From assembly GCA_040391865.1 (NCBI GenBank), contig JBEBWZ010000002.1:12262-76261 (forward strand): a stretch of 64,000 nt of DNA. Direction: 5' to 3'. Position 1 is the stretch's first letter, and each line of letters begins with the position of its first letter. This stretch comes from Solimonas sp040391865 (GTDB taxonomy: Bacteria; Pseudomonadota; Gammaproteobacteria; Nevskiales; Nevskiaceae). The position numbers and the translations under genes were made by a program. The notes beneath the pieces were generated by a model. The model was not told the DNA's origin and made no database searches. It saw only the letters and a list, made by a program, of their open reading frames with translations. This document shows, piece by piece, positions 52,315 to 60,147 of this stretch.

Positions 52315-53091
52315 GTGAGCGAAGTCGTCCTGCTGATCCATTCCACCGGCACCACGCCGCAGATGTGGTCGCGGCTGCTGGCCAGCGCGCCACTGAAAGT
52401 CCCCACGATCGCACCGCTGAACCTCGGCTACCCGCCCAACGCCCTGCTGCCGCAGGGCAGCGATTTCCACTGGTCCCAGGACCTCGCCAACCTGCAGCGC
52501 GCACTGCCGGCCGATGCCACGCGCGTGCATCTGATCGGCCATTCCTATGGCGGGCTGCTGGCCTTCAAGCTGGCGCTGGAACTCGGCGATCGCCTGGCGT
52601 CGATGTGGCAGTACGAGCCGGTGCTGTTCGGCAGCCTGCGTCAGGACGCGACCGCGATGGACACCAAGGCCCGGGAAGAAGCGGACTGGCTGTACCAGCA
52701 TCCCTGGTTCATGCCCGACCGCAGCCGCGGCGGCAGCGCCGAGTGGCAGGAAATCTTCATCGACTACTGGAATCGCCCCGGCGCCTGGCAGGCGATGCCG
52801 GAACCGGTGAAGCAGGCCACGCTGCAGGTGGGCTGGAAGATGTACCAGGAAGTGCGCGCCACCGGCTTCGACGAAACGCCGTTCGAGCACTACCGCCTGC
52901 CGGTGCCGATCACCCTGCTGCTCGGCGAGCATTCCCCCGCCGCACCGAAAGCAATGGCGGCAGCGCTGGCGCGCGTCAATCCCCAGACCGTGATCGAAAC
53001 CATTCCCGGACTCGGCCACATGGGGCCGCTGGTCAAGCCGGCCGCCCTGATCGAATCATTCCGTCGTCATTTCGCCGCGCTGCTGGCTTGA
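52315..53091 (+). CDS. Alpha/beta hydrolase, HxlR-linked
   Basis: This 258-residue hydrolase opens VVLLIHSTGTTPQMW and has the nucleophile elbow GHSYGG near residue 84 and a late His in GLGHMGPL near 236. GTG 52315 has GGAG 6 nt upstream, preferred over TTG 52282. It is probably controlled by the divergent HxlR protein. The substrate is unknown. Confidence 0.85.
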   Translation: MSEVVLLIHSTGTTPQMWSRLLASAPLKVPTIAPLNLGYPPNALLPQGSDFHWSQDLANLQRALPADATRVHLIGHSYGGLLAFKLALELGDRLASMWQYEPVLFGSLRQDATAMDTKAREEADWLYQHPWFMPDRSRGGSAEWQEIFIDYWNRPGAWQAMPEPVKQATLQVGWKMYQEVRATGFDETPFEHYRLPVPITLLLGEHSPAAPKAMAAALARVNPQTVIETIPGLGHMGPLVKPAALIESFRRHFAALLA

Positions 53092-53110
53092 GTCGCAGCC
53101 GCGCAGACCT

Positions 53111-53434
53111 TCAACCCTCGCTCATCCTGGCGGCGCGATTCATGTCCTCGCCCGCAACCAGGACAAACTCGCCCTCGGAACCGGCGCGCCGGCTGGCCAG
53201 GAATGGCCGGTACTCCTCGCTCGCGTAGAACGCGAGCGCCGCCTCCTTCGAGGGCCACTCGATCATCATGAAGACGTGCGGGTTTTCTCTCTGCCCTTCC
53301 AGGCGCTCGATCCTGTTGGTGCGCGCCAGATAGCGCCCACCGAATCGCTCGACCATCGGCGTGACCTTGGCCACATAGTCGCGTGCCCAGCTGGGATCGG
53401 AAATGCTCAGTTCGGCTACCGCGTAGTACTTCAT
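53111..53434 (-). CDS. DUF1330 family protein
   Basis: The 107-residue ferredoxin-like-fold protein begins KYYAVAELSISDP and has the DUF1330 motif FMMIEWPSKEAALAFYASEEY. The family has no settled role; monooxygenase-like activity is possible. It is the leftmost of the small minus-strand genes of the right-hand array. No convincing attC-like hairpin separates it from its neighbour. Confidence 0.85.
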   Translation of the reverse strand: MKYYAVAELSISDPSWARDYVAKVTPMVERFGGRYLARTNRIERLEGQRENPHVFMMIEWPSKEAALAFYASEEYRPFLASRRAGSEGEFVLVAGEDMNRAARMSEG

Positions 53435-53479
53435 GCCTGCCCTCCCGTTTCAATGTTCAACACTCAATTCCTTGGGCAA

Positions 53480-54031
53480 TCACGCAGGGTCCGCCGCCTG
53501 CGGTGCACTGAGACTCTTGCTGTAGAAGCCTGATGGATCAAAGCAGCAGACCCGCTTCTTGCCCGACGACAGCATGTCGCAAGCGCTCTCCACCCGGCTT
53601 TTTCGGGTCTTGGCCTGCTTGGCGGACTCGATCCAGTGAATCCAGTCGACACGCGCAATGGTGGTCGTGTCTTGCCAGACCGTTCTGGCTGCGGGCGATG
53701 CCGCAAGCGCCTGCTGCAGATCGACCGGCAATTGCGGCTCCGGCTCCGGCGTCGCCGCTGAGATTTTCACTTCAACCACTTCCCCGGCGTTCACATGGGC
53801 CGCCTCACGCAGCGGCTTGTCCACCTTGAGCCAATGGCTGAGCTGGCCATCCGGATCGAGCGTCGCCTGAAAAGGCGCACCGTTGAGCGTGCCGCTCACC
53901 GAGGTCCTGCCGCGCCGCGGCAGCTTGTCGCTCGCATTTTTGGGCAATACCAGAAAGAGCCATGCATCGTCCTTGCCGGAGGTTGCGGGGCGAAGCAGCT
54001 TTGCCCTGAAGGTCGACGTCCTCGGTGTCAT
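53480..54031 (-). CDS. YdeI/OmpD-associated family protein (DUF1905 plus YdeI)
   Basis: The 183-residue protein has an N-terminal DUF1905 beta domain (TSTFRAKLLRP start, about 1-80) and a C-terminal YdeI/bacteriocin-protection helical region (TIARVDWIHWIESAKQAKTRKSRV). ATG 54031 has GGAG 6 nt upstream and is preferred over the upstream start. It is a common cassette-type gene of unknown biochemical role. Confidence 0.82.
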   Translation of the reverse strand: MTPRTSTFRAKLLRPATSGKDDAWLFLVLPKNASDKLPRRGRTSVSGTLNGAPFQATLDPDGQLSHWLKVDKPLREAAHVNAGEVVEVKISAATPEPEPQLPVDLQQALAASPAARTVWQDTTTIARVDWIHWIESAKQAKTRKSRVESACDMLSSGKKRVCCFDPSGFYSKSLSAPQAADPA

Positions 54032-54058
54032 TTCAGCTCCGGAAAAATCCCCCATACC

Positions 54059-54125
54059 GTACAACACCGCCACTCGGCGGTGGCGCAACCGCGCCCCAGC
54101 CGCCGAAGTGCCGGTCCGTTCCGGA
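54059..54125 (-). repeat. Degenerate attC-like hairpin
   Basis: A 67-bp imperfect palindrome runs from GTACAAC (R'-like) to GTTCCGG (R''-like), with the inner pair CACTTCGGCGG/CCGCCGAGTG. It sits just downstream (minus strand) of the SRPBCC stop codon. Core sites are not canonical, so this is tentative. Confidence 0.35.
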
Positions 54126-54132
54126 CCGGGCC

Positions 54133-54543
54133 CTAGCCCTTTGCCTCCACGTACCGGCCGAAGTTGTCCAGGATGGCCTGCCAGCCGGCGCGCTGCATCT
54201 CTTCCGGATTCTCGGTCTCCGCGTCGAAAAGCGTCTTCACCAGCACATCCCCCGAGCGTTCGACGAATTCAACCTTGACCGCCCGGCCATCCGCCATCTG
54301 ATACTCGATGAGCTGCCGCGGCACGACCCGGGTGTAGGTCCCCTCGAAATCGAAACCCTCGCTGCCATCCCTGGCCTCCATGCGCGACAGGAACTTGCCA
54401 CCTTCGCGCAGATCAACGGTGCTGCGGGTCGTGTGCCAGTCATCAGACGCAGCGTTCCATTGCTTGATATCCGCCGGATGGTTCCAGGCGTCCCAGATCC
54501 GGTTCAGGCTGGCCTTTACGGCTGTTTCAATCGCAATCTTCAT
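54133..54543 (-). CDS. SRPBCC/AHSA1-type protein
   Basis: The 136-residue protein has the START/AHSA1 pattern: KIAIETAVKASLNRIWDAWNHP at the N-terminus, a central GTYTRVVP segment and a C-terminal helix GWQAILDNFGRYVEA. Such proteins bind hydrophobic ligands. ATG 54543 has GAGGAAG upstream. A typical cassette gene with no clear pathway. Confidence 0.88.
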   Translation of the reverse strand: MKIAIETAVKASLNRIWDAWNHPADIKQWNAASDDWHTTRSTVDLREGGKFLSRMEARDGSEGFDFEGTYTRVVPRQLIEYQMADGRAVKVEFVERSGDVLVKTLFDAETENPEEMQRAGWQAILDNFGRYVEAKG

Positions 54544-54652
54544 GGGAACTTCCTCAACGTTGGCGCCCACAGTCGGGCACTTTATCGTCGGATGACGAAG
54601 GTTCAAATCGACACCGTCCGGTCATGCGATGGGGCCAACGCCGGGTTGCAGG

Positions 54653-55003
54653 TCACTTCCGCAGGATCTTGTCCAGCGTCTTTCCCTTTGCGAGTTCATC
54701 GACGAGCTTGTCCAGGCAACGGACCTTCCGCATCAGCGGATCTTCAACTGCCTCCACCCGTACGCCACACACCACGCCCTTTATCAGCGCCGCATTGGGG
54801 TGGTAGGCCGGCGCCGCGGCAAAGAATGTCTCGAAGTCGCTCTGGCGCTCGATCTGCGCCTGCAGCTGGTCCTGACGATAGCCCGTCAACCAGCGGATGA
54901 CCTGGTCGACTTCTTCCTTCGTGCGATTCCGGCGCTCAGCCTTCTGCACATACAGCGGATAGACGCTCGAAAATTTCATCCGATAGATCCGGTGCTGAGA
55001 CAT
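54653..55003 (-). CDS. DUF2200 family protein
   Basis: The 116-residue protein matches DUF2200: it opens HRIYRMKFSSVYPLYVQKAE and contains GYRQDQLQ and VEDPLMRKVRCLDKLVDEL. The family is common in integron and other accessory gene pools; function is unknown. GGAGG lies 7 nt before ATG 55003, preferred over GTG 55009. Confidence 0.85.
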   Translation of the reverse strand: MSQHRIYRMKFSSVYPLYVQKAERRNRTKEEVDQVIRWLTGYRQDQLQAQIERQSDFETFFAAAPAYHPNAALIKGVVCGVRVEAVEDPLMRKVRCLDKLVDELAKGKTLDKILRK

Positions 55004-55019
55004 CGCCACTCCTCCCGTC

Positions 55020-55098
55020 GATCAACAGCGGACTCGCAGACTCCGGCACACCCGTCACCGCACAGCCGCAGAAGCCGGACTCCCCGCTCTGGTTCAGG
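55020..55098 (-). repeat. attC-like site, moderately degenerate
   Basis: A 79-bp imperfect palindrome has GATCAAC at the R' end (55020-55026) and GTTCAGG at the R'' end (55092-55098). Inner arms AACAGCGG/CCGCTGTT-type and GAGTCCGGC/GCCGGAGTC pair with one mismatch. It lies between the VOC and DUF2200 genes as expected of a cassette boundary. Confidence 0.45.
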
Positions 55099-55112
55099 GT
55101 CCGGAACGGCGG

Positions 55113-55156
55113 AAAAGTTCGGCCGCCGCCGCCCGCGGAACGGGCTGCGGCGGCCG
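55113..55156 (-). terminator. Strong hairpin terminator after the VOC gene
   Basis: Arms 55120-55135 and 55141-55156 pair in 15 of 16 positions around a 5-nt loop; on the minus strand a short T-run follows (55113-55119 reads AACTTTT). It would end transcription inside the cassette array. Confidence 0.7.
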
Positions 55157-55177
55157 GCGCCTGCTACGGGACAAGGC

Positions 55178-55585
55178 CTAGCCGGATGGAATCGCCGCCG
55201 GGTCCATCCACATGGCTTCCCAGATGTGGCCATCGGGATCGGCGAGATTGCGGTTGTACATGAAGCCCAGATCCTGCGGGGCATTGATGTCGGCCGTGCC
55301 GCCATTGGCCGCCGCCGCATCGTTCATCGCATCCACGGCATCGCGACTCTCGCACGACAGGGCCAGCATCACCTCGCTCGCGGTCGCGGGCGGAATGGGG
55401 CGGTCGGTGAACGTGCGCCACTTGGCGTGGGTGAGCAACATCACGTGAATGGCCTCACTCCAGACCATGCACGCCGCCGTATCGTCGGTGAAGTGCGGAT
55501 TGTTCCCAAAGCCGATGGACCGGTAGAAAGCCATCGACGCCTTGAGGTCGGAAACCGGCAGGTTGACGAAAATCATCTTGTTCAC
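55178..55585 (-). CDS. VOC/glyoxalase-family protein
   Basis: This 135-residue protein of the vicinal-oxygen-chelate family opens MIFVNLPVSDLKASMAFYRSIG and ends LADPDGHIWEAMWMD, where the late Glu is a possible metal ligand. It is probably a glyoxalase-like or resistance-type protein; substrate unknown. The start is GTG 55585, with ATG 55576 an alternative. A hexanucleotide repeat lies just upstream. Confidence 0.85.
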   Translation of the reverse strand: MNKMIFVNLPVSDLKASMAFYRSIGFGNNPHFTDDTAACMVWSEAIHVMLLTHAKWRTFTDRPIPPATASEVMLALSCESRDAVDAMNDAAAANGGTADINAPQDLGFMYNRNLADPDGHIWEAMWMDPAAIPSG

Positions 55586-55599
55586 AAGGATCCCTCGCG

Positions 55600-55623
55600 T
55601 TCAGGTTCAGGTTTAGGTTCAGG
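55600..55623. repeat. Hexanucleotide tandem repeat TTCAGG x4
   Basis: Four tandem copies of TTCAGG (the third reads TTTAGG) lie just 5' of the VOC gene start on the minus strand. Slippage here would alter the leader length. Confidence 0.8.
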
Positions 55624-55637
55624 TTCTGAAGTGTCAT

Positions 55638-55702
55638 GGCTGACGCTTCAGGTGCGATCCACTCCGATCTCAGGGACGCTCGGCTTGGTTCACTATTCAG
55701 AC
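55638..55702 (-). repeat. attC-like site, degenerate
   Basis: On the minus strand this 65-bp element reads from GTCTGAAT through CAAGCCG to GCGTCAGCC, matching the L''-R'' half of aadA-type attC sites with a degenerate R' (GTCAGCC for GTTAGCC). It lies 121 bp below the methyltransferase stop; the interval 55703-55823 holds nothing recognisable. Confidence 0.5.
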
Positions 55703-55823
55703 GAACGAGTGCACCCAAAATCGACAGCCTCCGGAACATCACGGCAGGCCGGCAGCCGATCGCCGTGGAGACATTCGCAAAACCAGGCGTGCGGAACTCA
55801 CGCCCACCACATCGAAGGCGGCG

Positions 55824-56543
55824 CTACCCGGCGTCACCGCTCCGCCTTGATAGCCACGCATGAATCAGCCCGGCCTGGAAAAACGGCACGGGCGGCCCGA
55901 ATCCACCTGCCTCGATCATGGCCGCAACCCGACCCGGCGGAACGACGCCGACATCATCGGCATAGGCGCTTCGCATGCGCGCCATCGCCTCGGGCGAGAC
56001 CTCTGCCGCCGACATCAGGCGCATCCAGGCAGGGAGCAGCACTTCATACTCGAATGACCCCACATCCGCAGCCAGATCAGCACTGGCAAGCAACCCTTCA
56101 GGCTTGAGCCGGCGCGATATTTCCCGAAAGAACTCGGAACGGGCTGCCGGGTCTAGAATGAATTGCGACACCAGAAAACAAGTCGCGGCGTCATGAGTCC
56201 CGGTGTCCGGGAGCGACGCCAGATAGCCTTCGTGAAACTGGCAGCGAGAGGAAAAATCTTCCGCTTCCGCTCGTTTCCGGCAGAGATCGAGCATCGCGCC
56301 GGACGGCTCCACCGCCGTAAAACGCCACGCAGGATGGTTACGCGCTAGATGCGCCAGCTCCGCTCCGGTTCCCACGCCCACACAAAGAATGTGCGCGTCT
56401 GCGGGCAGGCTGGAAAACAACGGCTCCAGCAGGAAGTGCAAGCAACTTTTGATCGGCGCCGTTCTCGCCCACTGCGTATCGTAGCTGGCGGCCTGCTGAT
56501 CAAACATTGCCTTGATTCGGTCTTGATGCACCCTGTTCTCCAT
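55824..56543 (-). CDS. Class I SAM-dependent methyltransferase
   Basis: The 239-residue protein has SAM-binding motif I LCVGVGTGAELA near residue 53 and post-I FTAVEPSGAMLD near 77-88, the CmoA/UbiE-like small methyltransferase type. ATG 56543 is preferred over the start at 56570 and lies 7 bp after the left edge of an attC-like site, the usual cassette arrangement. Substrate unknown. Confidence 0.87.
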   Translation of the reverse strand: MENRVHQDRIKAMFDQQAASYDTQWARTAPIKSCLHFLLEPLFSSLPADAHILCVGVGTGAELAHLARNHPAWRFTAVEPSGAMLDLCRKRAEAEDFSSRCQFHEGYLASLPDTGTHDAATCFLVSQFILDPAARSEFFREISRRLKPEGLLASADLAADVGSFEYEVLLPAWMRLMSAAEVSPEAMARMRSAYADDVGVVPPGRVAAMIEAGGFGPPVPFFQAGLIHAWLSRRSGDAG

Positions 56544-56550
56544 ATTCCCG

Positions 56551-56611
56551 AGACCTGCGCCAGCCCTCATCTGCGCCGCGCAGCGGTTCCGGCTTGAATC
56601 AATGTTCAGAC
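56551..56611 (-). repeat. attC-like site of aadA type, degenerate
   Basis: Directly after the aadA-type stop, the minus strand reads GGTCTGAAC, ATTCAAGCCG, then an inner GC hairpin (CCGCTGCGCGGCG) and GCGCAGGTC. The 61-bp length and the L''/R'' half match attC sites of mobile aadA cassettes; R' has lost its GTTRRRY core. It marks an aged cassette junction. Confidence 0.6.
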
Positions 56612-56613
56612 CT

Positions 56614-57411
56614 TCATGCTGCGACGCCAGGCAACCCGGCCACTGCGCGTTTCACGAAGTGAACGAACGCCGTCAACTGCTCCGTGCGCGAGGACCAGCG
56701 CTCTGCCCCATGCCCGAGGTAAGCCTGCCGGGCTTCCATCAGAACGGATTGATGCTCGACGGGCAGCCGCTCCAGCACCCAACTGGCAGCAACATCCTTC
56801 GGCACGATCCTGCCGGTTGCAAGGCTGTGCCAAATGCGCGCCAGCGTCAGCACCACATTTCGTTCGTCACCCGCCCAGTCCGGCGGTGAATGCCAGAGCT
56901 CCAGGGTGCCCGTCAGCGTCCTGAACAGATCGCTGGCGGAAACCGGGGCAAAGAAATCCTCCGCCGGAGGACCTGCCAGGGCCTTGCCATGCTGCCTTGC
57001 CTTCGTGATCAGGATCGCCAGATCGGCATCGACAACAGCAGGCTCGAAGATGCCCCCAAGAATGTCCTTGCGCTGCCATTCCCCGAACTGCAATTCCCGT
57101 CTCGGCGGATAACGCCAGGGCACGATGTCGCTGCGCACGACCACGGTCACTTCCAGGGCGCGGAGCGTTCTGCTTTTCCCAGGCGCAGCCGAAACGCCCA
57201 GCAGCCCGGAGAGCAATGCCTGCCGCGTGGCGTCGTCGATTCGTGCGGTCACCGTAACCAGCAAATCGATGTCACTGCATGGCCTCAGGCCACCCTGCAA
57301 TGCCGAGCCATACAGATGCACGGCCAGCAATGTCGACTCCAGATTGCGCTGAATCACATCGAGCGCCTGCAGAAGCTGTACCGAAATTTCGGCTGGCACG
57401 GCACTGCTCAT
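56614..57411 (-). CDS. aadA: AadA-type aminoglycoside adenylyltransferase ANT(3'')
   Basis: The 265-residue protein aligns along its length with AadA (263 residues). It has LLAVHLYGSALQGG and SDIDLLVTVTARID (nucleotidyltransferase GS and DxD metal ligands), IVPWRYPP, RELQFGEWQRKDIL, and the C-terminal PPDWAGDERNVVLTL. All active-site residues seem present, so it should adenylylate streptomycin/spectinomycin. Met at 57411 (MSSAVPAEIS) matches the AadA start. It is divergent from clinical aadA alleles and embedded in the integron-like array with an aadA-like attC after it. Confidence 0.93.
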   Translation of the reverse strand: MSSAVPAEISVQLLQALDVIQRNLESTLLAVHLYGSALQGGLRPCSDIDLLVTVTARIDDATRQALLSGLLGVSAAPGKSRTLRALEVTVVVRSDIVPWRYPPRRELQFGEWQRKDILGGIFEPAVVDADLAILITKARQHGKALAGPPAEDFFAPVSASDLFRTLTGTLELWHSPPDWAGDERNVVLTLARIWHSLATGRIVPKDVAASWVLERLPVEHQSVLMEARQAYLGHGAERWSSRTEQLTAFVHFVKRAVAGLPGVAA

Positions 57412-57464
57412 CTGTCTGGTGTCCAGGCTGAGTCCCATCCGCGGAACCGAGTGTTGATGACGGC

Positions 57465-57866
57465 CTACGATGGAAATTCCTCGTAGTCCTTTACGCCCGC
57501 CAGTTCATGGTCCCACACCGCTCTGCTTGCTGTGAAAATATGGGCATCAGGCGCCATGGCGAGCGCGGTGTCCAGGCTGCCCGCCGGAATCACCAGCAGA
57601 TCTTCCGACACATAAGGGAGTGCGGAACCACAGACCGTGCAAAAGCACTTCGCATGCCTCGTCCCGGGCAGATTGAAGCGACGAACCGCGTCCTGCCCGG
57701 ATCGCCATTCGAGCCGGGCGGTTGACGAGAAAAGATTGGCGGAGTGTGCCGAGCCGGAGTCCTTGCGACAGTACGTGCAGTGACAGAGATAGAAGCGCTC
57801 AAAAGCGCCATCAACCGTGAAGTGCACCGCGCCACAAAGACAAGAACCAAGATGCTGCGTTTTCAT
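57465..57866 (-). CDS. GFA-family (glutathione-dependent formaldehyde-activating type) protein
   Basis: The 133-residue protein has zinc ligands CLCGAVHF, CHCTYCRKDSG and CTVCG, the GFA/CENP-V fold. The family coordinates two zinc ions; true GFA activity is unproven for most. ATG 57866 coincides with the R' end (GTTGGCATG) of an attC-like site. A cassette-type gene. Confidence 0.9.
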   Translation of the reverse strand: MKTQHLGSCLCGAVHFTVDGAFERFYLCHCTYCRKDSGSAHSANLFSSTARLEWRSGQDAVRRFNLPGTRHAKCFCTVCGSALPYVSEDLLVIPAGSLDTALAMAPDAHIFTASRAVWDHELAGVKDYEEFPS

Positions 57867-57960
57867 GCCAACCTCACTTTCGTGCCGACTCACCATGCAG
57901 CATCCGACACCTCAATCGATCAGATCCAGAACATGCGAACGGCTCGAATGAACGTTAGAC
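57866..57960 (-). repeat. attC-like site between VOC and GFA cassettes
   Basis: A 95-bp element starts on the minus strand with GTCTAAC, a perfect R'' that contains the VOC stop codon TAA, continues TTCATTCGAGCCG, and ends with GTTGGCA as R'. L' and L'' pair around a larger variable loop. Confidence 0.65.
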
Positions 57961-58338
57961 ATCCAGGTTGCCCAGCGCGGCATGGGGTGCCGGCTCCCAT
58001 AGCTCGATCGGATTTCCCTCGGGATCGTGAATGCGTGCGAATCTGCCAACCTCCGAATCCCACTCCTCCGGGCGCCTCTCCACATCAATGCCATGGCGCT
58101 GCAACTGCGCAACTATGGCATCCAGATCCTCAACCCGGAAGTTGAGCATCCACTGCTGCTCGGGACGACCGAAGTACTCCGTGTCGTGCTTGAACGGACA
58201 GAACACGGTAGGTCCGCCACCTTGCCGCCAGACAGCGTCAGCAATGTCGATTCCCAGGTGGCTCGTGTACCAATTCGACAGGACTGCCGGATCCCTTGCG
58301 CGAAAGAACACGCCACCGATGCCCAAGACCTTCTGCAT
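57955..58338 (-). CDS. VOC/glyoxalase-family protein
   Basis: The 127-residue protein has the VOC fold (VLGIGGVFFRARDPAVLSNWY start; RIHDPEGNPIELWEP end with the late metal-ligand Glu). ATG 58338 has AGGAGG 4 nt upstream and is preferred over an upstream open stretch. The stop codon lies inside the R'' core of the following attC, a typical cassette arrangement. Substrate unknown. Confidence 0.87.
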   Translation of the reverse strand: MQKVLGIGGVFFRARDPAVLSNWYTSHLGIDIADAVWRQGGGPTVFCPFKHDTEYFGRPEQQWMLNFRVEDLDAIVAQLQRHGIDVERRPEEWDSEVGRFARIHDPEGNPIELWEPAPHAALGNLDV

Positions 58339-58462
58339 GCGTCCTCCTGGTGTCAGCGCCTGAACCTGAACACTGCCGAACTGCGCACTCACGGCAGACC
58401 ACCTCTGCACTGCCCCAATGTCTGAGTCCTGCTGCAGCGAGTTCCCCGCGTTGAATCCCTGG

Positions 58463-58684
58463 CTATGCCCCGCGCTCCGACTTCTGGGCCTGCTCCTTTT
58501 TCCAATCATCCGTGAGCAACCCGGAGAAACCCCAGTCCTCTTCGGCGATTTCCTGAATCACGATGTGCGTATGTTCCGGCTGCTTGCCCAAAACCCGAAC
58601 GAGTGAATCGGTGATGTCCTTGACCAATTGGGCCTTCTGCATGCGACTTACCCCCTTGGTAAGCTGCACATTGACGTACGGCAT
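58463..58684 (-). CDS. 4-oxalocrotonate tautomerase family protein
   Basis: A 73-residue protein beginning MPYVNVQLTKG; removal of Met gives the catalytic Pro1 of the tautomerase family. Residues QKAQLVKDITDSLVRVLG form the first helix and THIVIQEI the next strand. ATG 58684 has AAGGAG 8 nt upstream, preferred over the start at 58702. Likely an enol-keto tautomerase of unknown substrate. Confidence 0.9.
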   Translation of the reverse strand: MPYVNVQLTKGVSRMQKAQLVKDITDSLVRVLGKQPEHTHIVIQEIAEEDWGFSGLLTDDWKKEQAQKSERGA

Positions 58685-58717
58685 CTGCTCAACTCCTTTC
58701 AACAGAGAATAGGGGGA

Positions 58718-58834
58718 TTTATTTTCGGCGATAAATCAAAAAATAAATCTGCCTCCCTTTTGTTCCAGATCTGAATCCAGTCATTCGGCATTCGTTGCTT
58801 CAATATCTTGCAAAAAATCGGCCTTGCCGACTAA
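58718..58834 (-). promoter_or_regulatory. AT-rich leader with small hairpins upstream of the tautomerase gene
   Basis: In the 232-bp gap 58685-58916, a strongly AT-rich patch holds an ATTTAT/ATAAAT pair (58718-58723/58732-58737). A weak terminator-like hairpin TCGGC-AAG-GCCGA followed by six T lies at about 58814-58830 (minus strand). This could be a cassette-borne promoter after the end of the reductase transcript. No attC with both cores is recognised here. Confidence 0.35.
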
Positions 58835-58916
58835 AGCCCGCGCTCACCGGCGGACCGAGCCGCACGAGACCTGTCCGAATACCGCGCATTGCCAGGCGAC
58901 ACGACCCAACTCCGCA

Positions 58917-59477
58917 TCAGCGCGCACGCCGGTAGTGCATGGCAACCGCACCGCAGCGTAGCGGCTTCGCCGAGAGCAGTTCGAGCCGTCGCGTGCCGGG
59001 CAGCCCGCTCTGGTACAGCGTCGGGCCGTGACCTGCGATCCTGGGGTGGACGAGAACCTTGTATTCGTCGATCAGATCCAGCCGGTCCAGCTCGGTCGCG
59101 AGCTTGCCGCTACCGAGGAGCACGCCGGCCGGCGTCGCGTCCTTGAGCTTCTGCACACCGGCGTGCAGGTCGTCAGCGATGTGGTGGCTGTTGCTCCAGG
59201 GGAAGTCCGTTCGTGTCGAAGACACCACATACTTCGGCTTGGCCTCCAGCTCGACCGCCCACTCGCGTATCGCCGGTGGCGCCTCCACGTCGCCGCAGGC
59301 GACCGCTGGCCAGTAGCTCTCGATCATCTCGTAGGTGACGCGCCCCCACAGCATCGCCCCGCTCTCGTCCATGAGGCGGGTGAAGAAGGCGTGCGTCTCG
59401 TCGTCGGCGATTCCTTCCTGTTGGTCGACGCAGCCGTCCAGGGTGACGTTGATGCTGAAGGTCAAGAGTCCCATGGT
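58917..59477 (-). CDS. Dihydrofolate-reductase-like (RibD C-terminal) family protein
   Basis: The 186-residue protein has the RibD_C/DHFR fold (LTFSINVTLDGCVDQ start, MLWGRVTYEMIESYW, LLGSGKLATELDRLDLIDEYKV region, HPRIAGHG). These proteins reduce pterin- or pyrimidine-like substrates with NADPH and are common in accessory DNA. GGAGG lies 5 nt before ATG 59477. It is not a close DfrA relative, so trimethoprim resistance should not be assumed. Confidence 0.87.
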   Translation of the reverse strand, partial: TMGLLTFSINVTLDGCVDQQEGIADDETHAFFTRLMDESGAMLWGRVTYEMIESYWPAVACGDVEAPPAIREWAVELEAKPKYVVSSTRTDFPWSNSHHIADDLHAGVQKLKDATPAGVLLGSGKLATELDRLDLIDEYKVLVHPRIAGHGPTLYQSGLPGTRRLELLSAKPLRCGAVAMHYRRAR

Positions 59478-59563
59478 GTCCTCCATTCGAGATACGCGAC
59501 CAGGCGCCTACCGCCTGGCGCCAAGGACACGAGTCCAGTTCGCGAGGTGCTCACCCTCTGTCG

Positions 59564-59628
59564 CTCTGCGGCCAGGCTCAGCCGCGGCCTCGCGAAGCGA
59601 GGACGTCGGCTGGAACCGCTAGTTCGGA
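59564..59628 (-). repeat. attC-like site, degenerate R'
   Basis: The minus strand reads TCCGAAC (R''), AGCCGACGTCC, a small inner hairpin and GGCCGCGGCTGAGCC. This matches the attC at 62410-62487 over the GCCGACGTCC / GGCCGCGGC blocks, but the R' core is lost. It follows the cupin stop by 11 nt. Confidence 0.5.
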
Positions 59629-59639
59629 GACGAGTGACA

Positions 59640-60083
59640 TCAGATGCGAAACGTGACGCCATACTCGCCGGCCACCTGGACCACTTTGGGAACGTCCGGC
59701 GGACCTGGTGGAATCTCCCGATCCAGCGCGGTGAACATCTGGATTGCCCTACTTCCGGCACCGGTGACCTCCAGCATCTCGCCGCCGCCAGGGCCATAGC
59801 TGAAAGCGTGATCGGTACCGGCGGGAACATGGACGAAAGTACCTGCCACGCACAGCGTAGTCTGGCCGGCGCAGAAGAATTGAACTTGGCCCTTGGTCAC
59901 GTAAAACGACTCATCCCAGTCGTGGCTGTGCGGTGGCGGCCCGGTTCCCTCGTCGCCTGACTGGAGCGTGACCTGCTGGCTTTTCGAATCCGCAGCCGAA
60001 ACAAGAACCGTCACATGGGTACCGATGACGCTGAGGGCCGCGCCGCGATCGCTCGGCTTCACGACGAGTTGCTTTCGACTCAT
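59640..60083 (-). CDS. Cupin domain-containing protein
   Basis: The 147-residue protein is a single cupin with the metal-binding motifs GPPPHSHDWDESFYVTKG (two His, one Glu) and HVPAGTDHAFS (His). It could be a small dioxygenase, isomerase or binding protein. GGAGGT lies 7 nt before ATG 60083, preferred over the start at 60152. Confidence 0.9.
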   Translation of the reverse strand: MSRKQLVVKPSDRGAALSVIGTHVTVLVSAADSKSQQVTLQSGDEGTGPPPHSHDWDESFYVTKGQVQFFCAGQTTLCVAGTFVHVPAGTDHAFSYGPGGGEMLEVTGAGSRAIQMFTALDREIPPGPPDVPKVVQVAGEYGVTFRI

Positions 60084-60147
60084 GGCTCTGACCTCCTGCG
60101 TACCCCACTCAATAACAGACGGCGCTTCCCCAATCCGCCTTCCTGTC

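Noticed and set aside
54597..54618. tRNA T-loop-like GGTTCAAATC
   Set aside because: No acceptor or anticodon stem can be formed around it.
54544..54652. Possible attC between SRPBCC and DUF2200 genes
   Set aside because: GCCAACG/CGTTGGC pair exists, but cores and arms do not align into a convincing site.
58904..58910. Isolated ACCCAAC core next to the reductase stop
   Set aside because: No partner core or hairpin arms at the proper distance, and the orientation is wrong for R''.
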